From positions 1-64,000 of the forward strand of contig CANEUH010000019.1 of assembly GCA_947441615.1 (NCBI GenBank): DNA of 64,000 bases. Direction: 5' to 3'. This DNA comes from Bacteriovoracaceae bacterium (lineage in GTDB: Bacteria; Bdellovibrionota; Bacteriovoracia; Bacteriovoracales; Bacteriovoracaceae). The notes below the pieces were generated by a model, which did not search any database, was not told the DNA's origin, and worked only from the letters and a program-made list of their open reading frames with translations. Both the position numbers and the translations under genes were made by a program. Each line of letters opens with the position of its first letter. Position 1 is the first letter of the stretch. This document shows positions 1-8,143 of the stretch, in pieces.

Positions 1-46
1 AGATTTTAGCTTTTTCTTTGGTCATAAAGATCCCATCCGTACTCAT
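1..46 (-). CDS. 5' end of an ORF cut by the window edge, possibly an IS transposase gene
   Basis: Only about 15 codons are visible (MSTDGIFMTKEKAKI). AAGGAG lies 6 nt upstream of the ATG, so the start looks genuine. The ORF begins about 45 bp inside two 27-bp direct repeats (92-145) and reads away from them, as a transposase gene does at the end of an insertion sequence. IS21-family elements carry multiple terminal repeats of this sort, which is why I suspect that family. The protein itself is too short to assign. Confidence 0.35.
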   Translation of the reverse strand, partial: MSTDGIFMTKEKAKI

Positions 47-91
47 AAATCTCCTTAAGTCTTATTAACTTAGGAGAACATAAAAGTTATT

Positions 92-145
92 GATGTGACA
101 TTTTCGCCCAGAAATTAGGATGTGACATAATCGTCCAGAATTTAG
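92..145. repeat. Two tandem 27-bp direct repeats, candidate IS terminus
   Basis: Copies at 92-118 and 119-145 match at 23 of 27 positions and share the cores GATGTGACAT and CCAGAA. Two adjacent copies beside a truncated outward-reading ORF suggest the transposase-binding end of an IS21-like element whose body lies to the left of the window. Confidence 0.5.
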
Positions 146-288
146 ACATGTTCTTCAATTCTTGTTTCTTCAATTCTCGCCAACTCCTTTTTTACCTTCA
201 TCATAACTTCGAACACTTGGATGATTATGACGTCCTCCTTTTATGGCCGACCATTTGCTTTAATCTCTTAATAAAAAAAGAGACACAG

Positions 289-906
289 ATGAAAACCACA
301 TTTCTGGTTATTGCTTTATTTCTTAGTCTTGGCGCCTCAGCTCAAAATCGAGATTCAACCTCAGAAGCTTCTGTTCACAAGGTTGAAATGGTTGTCTCAA
401 ATTCAAAAGAACTTAAAATCAACGGTAAAGACTTTATTCTCCTAAACCTATCTCCAGTACATGCTTCAGATCTAAAAATTAACAAATCTTGTCTTAATCC
501 GACTAATAATTTTGCCTCTTTTAAAAACGATGCTCTCTTTGCGGCCAACATCGCAGCAGCAAGTCTTGCAAGTTATAGTCTTTTAAATGCTGACTATGAT
601 AAGACGAAACATTTTATGGCGGGTTACATCATTTCAAGTACCACGGCTGGCGCATTTCATTTATTACTCACTAAAACGATGAAGAACAGAAAACTTGTAT
701 CAGCAGCTCTTGGGTTCGGAGCTTCAGTCCTAATAGGAGCGGCGAAGGAAGTTTATGATGCCCAACATCCCCTTAAACATACTGCTGATAAATATGATGC
801 GTTTGCCACCCTCGTAGGAGGAGCAGTGGGAACAGTCGCCATTAGCTTAACTGATGTGCAACGGGTATTCTCTAGAACGAAAATGAATTCTAAACCGGTC
901 TTCTAG
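289..906 (+). CDS. Exported YfiM/DUF2279-like protein
   Basis: The product is 205 aa with a clear signal peptide (MKTTFLVIALFLSLGASAQ). The C-terminal half has a DKTKHF start, small-residue-rich helices, then GAAKEVYDAQHP and DKYDAFATLVGG. This pattern is characteristic of the YfiM/DUF2279 family of small envelope proteins of unknown role. The ATG at 289 is chosen over an upstream in-frame start at 148 because it opens the signal peptide and follows a purine-rich AAAAAAAGAGA. There is no lipobox cysteine, unlike E. coli YfiM. It converges with the next gene with a 7-bp gap. Confidence 0.6.
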   Translation: MKTTFLVIALFLSLGASAQNRDSTSEASVHKVEMVVSNSKELKINGKDFILLNLSPVHASDLKINKSCLNPTNNFASFKNDALFAANIAAASLASYSLLNADYDKTKHFMAGYIISSTTAGAFHLLLTKTMKNRKLVSAALGFGASVLIGAAKEVYDAQHPLKHTADKYDAFATLVGGAVGTVAISLTDVQRVFSRTKMNSKPVF

Positions 907-913
907 GAAAAGA

Positions 914-2020
914 TCACTCTATTTTTTGAGGAGAAATATCTTCGAACCAAGGGTAGTGTAAGTATCCCTCTTTCACTCGAATAATAACTCCGCTACCGAC
1001 CGATAAGCGAGAAAAGAGACTTTCAGATATCTTGATTTTTGTTGGGATTTTTATCCCATCGGGCTCAATCTGAGTGGAAATATTCATATGATAAGTATAG
1101 GTAGTCCTCCTCTTTCGACTTCGATGTTCAGTCATATAAATATTTTCCACTTTTGCGTGAACGATATGTGCTTCACTCTCATCTAAGTTCTTATTAATAT
1201 CACTTACTGCTATAAAGCCTCCAGCAGGTAAGGAGATTCCAAGGACCATAGCACTTTCTATAATTATTCGATGAGAACGAGAGGAGCCCCTCATGAAAAG
1301 ATAAATGACAAAGATGAGAAATAAGGCCGCCCCCACACCTACAATGACACCCAAACGTACCACCAGAAAGGGAGTTAGATGAACATCACCTTCAAAAAAA
1401 TAAAATTCAGAAAACCCTGCTATAGAGTAAATGGCTAAAGAGTAGATCAAGCCCTCAATGACTAGCGTTTTAAATTCAAAAGGATCTGATTTTAAATGCC
1501 TTACAAGTTTAAGAGCTTCAGAGATTTTTTCTTGGAGATTATTGCATAAACCTATCAGCTCTTTCTTTAGAGCTTGATCTCCAGAAAACTTGAACCATAC
1601 AATCGATCGACTACAGTAAATTTTAAGACAGCCCTCTGTAAACAAATTCATAATCTCGGCCCGGATGATTTCCTCTGAACGAAGAAATCTTTTCACGGCG
1701 GCATTATCACTCGAGATATAAAAGTGCTTATCAAATAATTGATCTCCAGTTTGAAATTCTTCCGAGAATCCAATCGCCTTAAAGAAGATATCCCATCGAC
1801 TCTCCTCAGTAATATCAAAAATAACTTTGGAATCAATCTCGAAGCCAAAATAGGTTGCAGTAATAACTTGAGTTTTATTTCTCTCCTCAGAATCAAATTT
1901 AAGGAAATAAGGAACTCCATTGAGATTTTTGGATCGCTTCTCCTCTAAGTCTGAAAATCTTCCCCAAAAACGAAAGAGTAAACCGATAAGGGAAAGTGTT
2001 AGTTTTATTAAAATCCACAT
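914..2020 (-). CDS. Membrane protein of unknown function
   Basis: The 368-aa product has a hydrophobic N-terminus (residues 1-18), a soluble region, and three hydrophobic helices at roughly residues 190-280, followed by a soluble C-terminal domain. I recognise no family. On the minus strand an extended -10 element, TGC then TATAAT (2027-2032), ends 6 nt before the ATG. No ribosome binding site is visible, so the mRNA may be leaderless or the true start may lie further inside. Confidence 0.6.
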   Translation of the reverse strand: MWILIKLTLSLIGLLFRFWGRFSDLEEKRSKNLNGVPYFLKFDSEERNKTQVITATYFGFEIDSKVIFDITEESRWDIFFKAIGFSEEFQTGDQLFDKHFYISSDNAAVKRFLRSEEIIRAEIMNLFTEGCLKIYCSRSIVWFKFSGDQALKKELIGLCNNLQEKISEALKLVRHLKSDPFEFKTLVIEGLIYSLAIYSIAGFSEFYFFEGDVHLTPFLVVRLGVIVGVGAALFLIFVIYLFMRGSSRSHRIIIESAMVLGISLPAGGFIAVSDINKNLDESEAHIVHAKVENIYMTEHRSRKRRTTYTYHMNISTQIEPDGIKIPTKIKISESLFSRLSVGSGVIIRVKEGYLHYPWFEDISPQKIE

Positions 2021-2428
2021 GATTGGATTATAGCATGCCTATAAATTCGATAAATACCATATTTAAATCTAATCTTTGAGGCTAAAAATGAATAATCCAG
2101 GAACTCTTTCAACAATCTCCAAAAAACAATATCCGAACCAGTGCTCAAAGCAATTAGGAAATTTGCTTTGAATTCTCCATTTAAATTTTCAATACCTTTT
2201 TACTTATGACCATGAGGAGGGGCTCCCTGTTGGGAATGTGCCAAGATGACAGACTTTAAGCGTGGTAATTTTCTATTTTGGGAAGTTTATGTGATCGACA
2301 AGATAAAAAAACGTCTCAGAATTCATTAAATGACCATAAAGCCGACCGGTCAACTCGTGATTTTATATTAATTTCCCCTTTAATAGACTTTTTAAATTTT
2401 TGATTTCATTGTTACTATTAAACTACCT
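2021..2428. other. Intergenic stretch without a supported gene
   Basis: These 408 bp hold only short ORFs: 27 codons on the plus strand near 2088, and about 20 codons on the minus strand ending near 2213. Neither has a good ribosome binding site or a recognisable product. The minus-strand scrap could be the tail of a lost gene. I see no convincing promoter, terminator or RNA. Confidence 0.4.
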
Positions 2429-2977
2429 ATGGAAAATCAGAATGACCCCCTTAAACCCTTCGAGACACTTTTTGATATTCAAGAAACGACCACAAGGGAT
2501 GACAAAGTAGAGATCGTGGCCACTCTCTTGGGTTCATTTATTCTAGGTGCTTCATTTGCAAAAGAATTCTTCCTAAACGGACGCTTTGAGATAAGAATCT
2601 TTTTATTTGGCATTTCTTGTTTTGTTCTCTTTATCGCTGTGTCTTTAGTTGCAAGAGTTTGGATTCAGTTATTTGATTTCACCAAAAAAGTAACAAGCTG
2701 CTTGTTCTTCTTCTTTTTCTTTCTAGGTAGTTTTGCAGCGTCAGAACTCTTTAATAGTCAGTTTGTTTTGAATGATCAAAAAAATGATCTACGTTTTGAA
2801 ACGATTATTTTTCTATCTAGTTATACAATAGCGACGAACTTACTCTATACAATCAACAAATCAATTCTTCTGGGTAACCTTAGGCAAAAAACAATCTATA
2901 AATATCTCCTCGCTCCCATTAATGGATTAAGTCTTGGTGTGATTATTACCGGCGTTATTGTGTGGTGGTTCAATTAG
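2429..2977 (+). CDS. Small integral membrane protein, unknown
   Basis: The 182-aa protein has four strongly hydrophobic segments, near residues 30-45, 54-78, 88-106 and 125-180. The phenylalanine run in the third is striking. There is no signal peptide, and the N-terminal 25 residues are polar. No family is recognised. It is flanked by about 400 bp upstream and about 100 bp downstream without genes and appears to be transcribed alone. Confidence 0.55.
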   Translation: MENQNDPLKPFETLFDIQETTTRDDKVEIVATLLGSFILGASFAKEFFLNGRFEIRIFLFGISCFVLFIAVSLVARVWIQLFDFTKKVTSCLFFFFFFLGSFAASELFNSQFVLNDQKNDLRFETIIFLSSYTIATNLLYTINKSILLGNLRQKTIYKYLLAPINGLSLGVIITGVIVWWFN

Positions 2978-3076
2978 TGACTAACCCTCGGCTAAAAAAC
3001 ATTAAGGAAGAATTACGTTTTTCATGAAATGAATTTCGCCTATTCTACGCCCTCATTAAGATTATGAGGTTTGTTC

Positions 3077-3919
3077 ATGAAACTAATCATTATACTATGC
3101 TTCTTGTCTCAGTTTTCATTTGCAGAGAATAAGCTCATCTCCTCTATTTTAAAAATTGAAAAGATTGAGACCGTTTCACCTCTGTACCGAATCTATCTCT
3201 CCACTGGGGAGATAGTGAAATCTAGCAATTTAAAGACTATAAGTGAGTTAAGAAATCATATTTTAAAAAATCATTTATTGCGTTTTCAAATCGATAATGA
3301 ACACCGTTTAATTAGCTTTCAGTATGTCTCTGAAGCTAGTCATTTTAAAACCATCCCCGAGATATCCGAGGAAGACTATTCCCCCTCTGAACTTACTGAA
3401 AATCAGACGAGTGATCTTTTTAAATCATTTAGAAAAGGCGCCAGGGGAATTTCACAATGCTATAATCGTGCTCATATTTGGGTTTATGAATCTAAAAAAA
3501 GCTTTGATATTAATTCGATGAAAGTTTTTTTGTTTTTTACCAAGAAATTTATCCGAGAGCATGATTACAAATGGTGGTTTCATGTAGCACCAGGAGCTTA
3601 CACAAAAAAATTCTCGCAGACTTATTTTAGCGTCCTAGATCCTTTTTTTGCTTCTTATCCCTTGCCGCTAAGTGAATGGAGTCATCTCTTCGTCCCCAAA
3701 AAAAATGAGTGCCCTGAAATTGACCATTACTCCGAATATGAAAAGAACCAAGAAAAAGAATCATGCTATGTCTTAAAAACCTCCATGTACTACGTTCAGC
3801 CAATGGACCTAAAAGTGTTAGAAGAAAGAAATGAAATCAAAAATACTTGGACCAGGTTAGAAGTCAAAAGAGCATACAGAAATGGTTTTGGGATTTGGAA
3901 TCCAAGATCTATTCAATAA
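3077..3919 (+). CDS. Exported protein resembling protein-glutamine glutaminase (deamidase)
   Basis: The 280-aa product starts with a signal peptide (MKLIIILCFLSQFSFA). The centre carries SQCYNRAHIWVYE (Cys128, His133), then a KVFLFF strand, then WWFHVAPGAY (His169) and a VLDP aspartate (Asp188). A Cys followed by RAH, then a KVF strand and a HVA histidine, is the signature of the protein-glutaminase fold, which deamidates protein glutamines with a Cys-His-Asp triad. That assignment rests on motif spacing only. The ATG at 3077 is chosen over TTG at 3071 because GAGG lies 8 nt upstream and the signal peptide begins there. It would act outside the cytoplasm. Confidence 0.5.
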   Translation: MKLIIILCFLSQFSFAENKLISSILKIEKIETVSPLYRIYLSTGEIVKSSNLKTISELRNHILKNHLLRFQIDNEHRLISFQYVSEASHFKTIPEISEEDYSPSELTENQTSDLFKSFRKGARGISQCYNRAHIWVYESKKSFDINSMKVFLFFTKKFIREHDYKWWFHVAPGAYTKKFSQTYFSVLDPFFASYPLPLSEWSHLFVPKKNECPEIDHYSEYEKNQEKESCYVLKTSMYYVQPMDLKVLEERNEIKNTWTRLEVKRAYRNGFGIWNPRSIQ

Positions 3920-4164
3920 GTAAAAACCAAGAATGATAACTGGCCCAGCCAAGGACACCAGCTACAAGCCATCTAGTTGGGTCTAAATTAATAGGACTAT
4001 TTTTTCTATTCATGAGGAGGTATTTTATCCCAGAATCGTTTCAAGATTTAAAATTTATATCTACACTCTTCGTTTTCAAATTAAAACTATTGAAGAACAT
4101 TTAAACAATCTGCATTTTGAAATAAATATTATTTCAATATCCAAACACTTAAATTTCATATGAT

Positions 4165-5211
4165 TTAATCCGTTAGACACTCAGATCCAACCACATACTG
4201 CCCATTAAGCCAGTCTATAATTTCTTTTGCGGCAAAATCTGGGAATGTCGCTAATTCGTTCAAAAGAATTTTTTTTTCTTCTTCTTTAAAAGAATCAAGT
4301 CCCAGGTTTAACAAATTTTTCTTATTGAGTTCAATAAATTTTTTTAGGCCAGCTGAGCACAATATATCTAATGAATGAGAAAAAGCTTCTTCCGGTTCTT
4401 CTCCATCTAGAACAAGTTTCGAGGAAAGGTAAAGGATCTTAGAAAGCTCAGGCTGGTTCATCATATTTAGCCCAAAAGCTTCGACATGTTTTAACGTATT
4501 TTTTGTTCTTCCTGAAAAGGGTCTAAGTTTTAAAAATTTACAATTTCTTGGACCATCATTAGCGTAGAGATTTTCCCACAGAAATGGCCTTCGCTTAAGA
4601 AGCTCTGTTGTTTCGATAAGATGATCCATAGCTAATTCGGGAGAAATAACTTTGGGACCAGTCCAAGCGATAGCTACATCTTGAGGAACACCTGTTGCAA
4701 TTTTTTCTAAATAATGATCAGGGCGCTGGCCAAAAACCTTATCTAAAATAGGATCAGGCGTGTAATAAGAGGGGCAAAAAATGATATGGCCTTTAAAAAT
4801 CTTTTTTATCGATAAAAGAACTTCAATTTGTGTTTCCGCCAAATTGTCGTTTGTAGGCATATCGTCAAAGAAAAGACCTAAAATATTTATCCCTAAATGA
4901 TTGAAGATGTTTAATTTTTCTGTGAGTAAACTTTTGTCCTCAGATGTTAATTCTCGACCTAATCCAAAGGGACTAAAACCAATCCCAAATTGAACAGAAT
5001 GAGACTGAAAATGGTCTACGAGTGACTTTAATTCGTGAATGTAATCATCTGACCAAGGACTACGCCATTTTTTTCTTAAGTGAGCATCTTGTTTAGGAGC
5101 ATATATATAAAAACCTCCCCCGAAACGGGAGAGGAATTGTGCATAACTTTTCCTCGATTCAGATGGCCACTGGGGACCAAAGAAACCTTCTACAATACCT
5201 AGTTGGATCAT
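4165..5211 (-). CDS. GH84-family beta-N-acetylglucosaminidase-like enzyme
   Basis: The 348-aa protein opens with GIVEGFFGPQW, the hallmark first strand of GH84 (O-GlcNAcase/NagJ family). It continues with YIYAPKQD and LGLFFDD; Asp116-Asp117 match the paired catalytic aspartates that act by substrate-assisted cleavage. A later WENLYANDGP stretch also fits the barrel. It is the catalytic domain alone, without the N-terminal and C-terminal modules of longer members. There is no signal peptide, so it would be cytosolic unless exported unconventionally. Likely substrates are GlcNAc-containing glycans, including peptidoglycan fragments; the substrate is inferred. Confidence 0.75.
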   Translation of the reverse strand: MIQLGIVEGFFGPQWPSESRKSYAQFLSRFGGGFYIYAPKQDAHLRKKWRSPWSDDYIHELKSLVDHFQSHSVQFGIGFSPFGLGRELTSEDKSLLTEKLNIFNHLGINILGLFFDDMPTNDNLAETQIEVLLSIKKIFKGHIIFCPSYYTPDPILDKVFGQRPDHYLEKIATGVPQDVAIAWTGPKVISPELAMDHLIETTELLKRRPFLWENLYANDGPRNCKFLKLRPFSGRTKNTLKHVEAFGLNMMNQPELSKILYLSSKLVLDGEEPEEAFSHSLDILCSAGLKKFIELNKKNLLNLGLDSFKEEEKKILLNELATFPDFAAKEIIDWLNGQYVVGSECLTD

Positions 5212-5229
5212 GACTTAAGGGTATCATCA

Positions 5230-5595
5230 TTAACAAGGGTCTTCAAATCCTGATGGACAAGTAAATTGATTTTCTTGGCTACAAAGTTTGCCCTTCTTGG
5301 GAACGCAAAGATGATAATCTGACTCACCAGTTAAACACCCATCTTCAAAATGATCAGGACAGTTAAGTGACATATTAAGTCCACAAGAAGGTCCATCATT
5401 TGAGGGAATACACAGATGCTGATCAGTTTCATTTGTAATGCAACCATCAAAATAACCGGGTGGACAAGAGAGACGGATATCTACCACGCAAGACGGGCCT
5501 ATCTTTGGAGTGCATTGATGAGTTTTTACAAAAGGCTCCGGGACTGAAGTCATACTGGTTGAGAGAATGAATGAAAGTAAAAAAAGAATTTTCAT
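5230..5595 (-). CDS. Secreted cysteine-rich repeat protein
   Basis: The 121-aa product has a signal peptide, then three tandem units of roughly 35 aa starting near residues 27, 61 and 96. Each has the form H-x-C-x-P, G-P-x-C, x-L-x-C-P-x-x-F-x-D-G-C. The third unit is shortened and ends the protein at PC. Four cysteines per unit suggest disulfide-bonded extracytoplasmic repeats. No family is recognised. It lies 18 bp upstream of the GH84 gene on the same strand and may be co-transcribed with it. Confidence 0.6.
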   Translation of the reverse strand: MKILFLLSFILSTSMTSVPEPFVKTHQCTPKIGPSCVVDIRLSCPPGYFDGCITNETDQHLCIPSNDGPSCGLNMSLNCPDHFEDGCLTGESDYHLCVPKKGKLCSQENQFTCPSGFEDPC

Positions 5596-5810
5596 AATGG
5601 CCCCTTGAAACTTGAGTATAGACTTTTGTGGGACCCAAGTAATTGTAGGCTATATGTTTTATCTGTGAAAATTCTACCATCGAAATATCAGGTACTTAAT
5701 AGGAAGATAGTTCCAAGGAGGCCTGTATAATTTTCATCCTAACAAAAACCTAACATTCATTTGATAAATCTATCATGTATAAGTCGTCTTATTAAATATA
5801 AGAGGTATGC

Positions 5811-6107
5811 ATGAGAACATTTTTACTAATGATGATTCTGTTAACTTCATCAGTTGCCTTTGCTGATTGTAACCGCGAAGCTCAATTCGTTGGTAACGTG
5901 AAAAATTTGAAAACCAAGAGCACAAGCTTTAGTTTTCAACTAAGCCTGGGCCGCTGGTTTTCTCCAAGTATCGTCTGCCCTATGGATGAGGAAGAATTCA
6001 TTTCAGCTATTGTTGAGATTGAAGGGAAACCCCTCATTGCAAATGGCGACGAGATTTCAGGAGTCCTAGTTTATGATCAAGAAACTCAAACCTACAGGAT
6101 TGAATAA
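5811..6107 (+). CDS. Small exported protein, unknown
   Basis: The 98-aa product has a signal peptide (MRTFLLMMILLTSSVAFA) and two cysteines in the mature part. AAGAGG precedes the ATG at a good distance. It is followed immediately by another exported protein, and the two probably form an operon. No family is recognised. Confidence 0.55.
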   Translation: MRTFLLMMILLTSSVAFADCNREAQFVGNVKNLKTKSTSFSFQLSLGRWFSPSIVCPMDEEEFISAIVEIEGKPLIANGDEISGVLVYDQETQTYRIE

Positions 6108-6108
6108 T

Positions 6109-6567
6109 ATGAAACTTACATCTTTAATTCTTTGCTCATTTATTTCCCTTTCAACTTTTGCCAGTGAAACTTGTTTTAAAGCTGATCAGAAGCCTTCAGA
6201 GGAATCAAAAATTCCGGAAACTTTCTGTGTCTTGGATTATAATTTTGAAACAATAGTTCCTGAACTACCAAAGTCGCCCTATTTTCAAGCGAATGTGCAA
6301 ACATCTTTAGGAAACAAATCTCAGAAGATTACTTTCTATGATTTTGAAACGGCTCCGTTCAAAGTGGGAGTAACGATTCCTCTTGTTAATAATTCCGATG
6401 GTGTTTGCAGTCGGCTGTATCGCTCAAACTTAGTCATTGAATTCAAAGTCGATAAAACTGGGAAGAAGATGGCGAATAATCTAAGTGTTTTCGCTCGTGA
6501 GGAAGAGACTGAAGATAATTGTCACTTAAGTGAAAGAGAGAACGTCATCAACTTTACTCAAATTTAA
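6109..6567 (+). CDS. Exported protein, unknown
   Basis: The 152-aa protein starts at ATG 6109, 1 nt after the stop of the preceding gene, with AGGA inside that gene as ribosome binding site. Residues 1-17 form a signal peptide (MKLTSLILCSFISLSTF). The mature part has four cysteines and alternating strand-like segments. An in-frame start at 6073 exists but would bury the signal peptide. No family is recognised. Confidence 0.55.
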   Translation: MKLTSLILCSFISLSTFASETCFKADQKPSEESKIPETFCVLDYNFETIVPELPKSPYFQANVQTSLGNKSQKITFYDFETAPFKVGVTIPLVNNSDGVCSRLYRSNLVIEFKVDKTGKKMANNLSVFAREEETEDNCHLSERENVINFTQI

Positions 6568-6576
6568 TTTTTTAAA

Positions 6577-7089
6577 TTGAAAGTTTTGTCCGAAGCCCAT
6601 TTCAAAGTCATGCCATGGAAGAATGGCGGTGGGCAGACGACAGAACTTTTAAAAATCCCAGAAGAATCTGAAAACTTTGACCTCAGACTTTCAGTCGCAC
6701 AAATTAATTCAGACGGGCCCTTTTCAATATTCAAGCACATTGATCGATGGATTGTTCTTCTATCGGGCGAAGGAGTCGTGCTCCAATTTGATGAGAGAAC
6801 AGTAGAACTCAATCAAGCATCAGCGCCCTATTATTTTATGGGTGAGGAGAGAGTTGAGTGTAGGCTACTGGGTGAATCTGTCAGTGATTTTAATTTAATG
6901 ATGAGGCGTGGATACGGAATCGCCGAAATGATGAAATGCCAAACTAATCAGTTGATTCGTTACTCTGATTCCGATCACTTTTTTATTTATGAAATTGAGA
7001 ACAAACGACTGATAGAACTCCAGCAAGGGGAATCATGGGACACTCAAAACAAGCTTGTCATTGTCATAAAATTAAATAAGACGCCTTAG
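6577..7089 (+). CDS. HutD/Ves-family cupin protein
   Basis: The 170-aa protein has the HutD hallmark MPWKNGGGQTTELL at residues 12-25, followed by the FDLRLSVAQI and GPFSIF strands of the family's double cupin fold. HutD proteins are linked to histidine utilisation in some bacteria, but no hut gene is nearby. The start is TTG at 6577, which places the WKNGGG motif at the usual distance from the N-terminus; the ribosome binding site is poor. It ends in the hairpin shared with the convergent gene. Confidence 0.75.
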   Translation: MKVLSEAHFKVMPWKNGGGQTTELLKIPEESENFDLRLSVAQINSDGPFSIFKHIDRWIVLLSGEGVVLQFDERTVELNQASAPYYFMGEERVECRLLGESVSDFNLMMRRGYGIAEMMKCQTNQLIRYSDSDHFFIYEIENKRLIELQQGESWDTQNKLVIVIKLNKTP

Positions 7090-7101
7090 CGTCTTATTTA
7101 A
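7072..7101. terminator. Bidirectional hairpin shared by convergent genes
   Basis: A 13-bp perfect stem (7072-7084 with 7089-7101) closes a CTTA loop. A-rich and T-rich ends flank it on both sides, so it can act for either strand. It overlaps the 3' ends of both the HutD gene and the convergent exported-protein gene. Confidence 0.75.
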
Positions 7102-7906
7102 TGCTGAGATAAACGAAGGGTTCTTTCACACGTAATTTTTCACTTTCATTTTTTTTTAATTCATCAAAAACTTTTGATGTAATATTTAGAAAAGCGACCT
7201 TCACTTCTGAAATTTTAATCGCAATGATACCATTCGTTGGATCATAACTAAAATTTCCCTTACTGGTAACTTTTCCACTCACCTGAGCTTTCACATCAGC
7301 TGAAAGTTCATATTTACCTGCATTTGCTTTCAGTGCGACAGAAGAAACGGAGAGATTGTTTTTTTCAAATGGATTCTCACCAACAGCTTCCTCTAAAATC
7401 GTTTGGAATGAATTTAAAACCTGTTGAGAGGAGTATTTACTCACTTTAAAATTTATTTTTTGGATACAACCTAAGATAAGTTGATCCATTATCTCTTTTG
7501 ATTCCGCTTGGCGCAGACAATTTAATGCGACTCCATCTAGTTTAAGAACATCATCTTTAGATGTGAACCGAGCTGAATGAAGTGATAAATCAATATGTTC
7601 TGAAATATTTAAATTAAATCCACCGACCGACATCGTCTCTGCATCCGTCATTAATGAAGGTGCATTCTTCAATTCAAATTCTTGGGTTTCCGCCCCTGAG
7701 ACAGAAAACCTGAAATCCCGATCAAGCCTATCAATTATAACCTGTGCCCCTCCTTGCTTGGTCTTCGAGCTTCTTGAGAAAGAGCTTGCACTTCCCTCTC
7801 CATGGGGATTTTTATAATTAAAATTAAAATCTGTAACATTAATTGTAAAAGCTTGGACCTGATTAAAGGTCGTTAAGAGTGCTATTCCTAGTATGACGTT
7901 TTTCAT
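7094..7906 (-). CDS. Exported protein, unknown
   Basis: The 270-aa product starts at ATG 7906 with AAGGAT upstream and a signal peptide (MKNVILGIALLTTFNQVQA). An in-frame ATG at 8008 would add 34 residues ahead of that signal and is rejected. The mature protein is rich in short beta-like segments such as VSSVALKANAGKYELSADV. No family is recognised. Its stop codon lies inside the shared hairpin at 7072-7101. Confidence 0.55.
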   Translation of the reverse strand: MKNVILGIALLTTFNQVQAFTINVTDFNFNYKNPHGEGSASSFSRSSKTKQGGAQVIIDRLDRDFRFSVSGAETQEFELKNAPSLMTDAETMSVGGFNLNISEHIDLSLHSARFTSKDDVLKLDGVALNCLRQAESKEIMDQLILGCIQKINFKVSKYSSQQVLNSFQTILEEAVGENPFEKNNLSVSSVALKANAGKYELSADVKAQVSGKVTSKGNFSYDPTNGIIAIKISEVKVAFLNITSKVFDELKKNESEKLRVKEPFVYLSIK

Positions 7907-8143
7907 ATCAAATCCTTGGTGAAAATTTATAAACATCTTTTCGACCAAGTTTTTTGTTCCGAAAGGTTTTTGACCCCGGTTGTCTAGAGGAGGAAAATTT
8001 GACCTCATCTATGACTGATTAAAATCGTTACTAGAAAATAGAGATCTTTTTTACCGTACTAACCTTGAGAGAGGAAATAGGATAAAATAGGTTAGAAAAT
8101 GATTTTTCTTAGCATCATATTTTGAGAACTTCTGGAGAATAAA

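Noticed and set aside
2088..2300. Possible remnant of a transposase in the gap before 2429
   Set aside because: Only about 20 residues are open on the minus strand, and I could not match them to any family with confidence.
3996..4110. Short ORF after AGGAGG near 4017
   Set aside because: The AGGAGG is inside the ORF rather than upstream of its ATG, and the 30 codons show no recognisable features.
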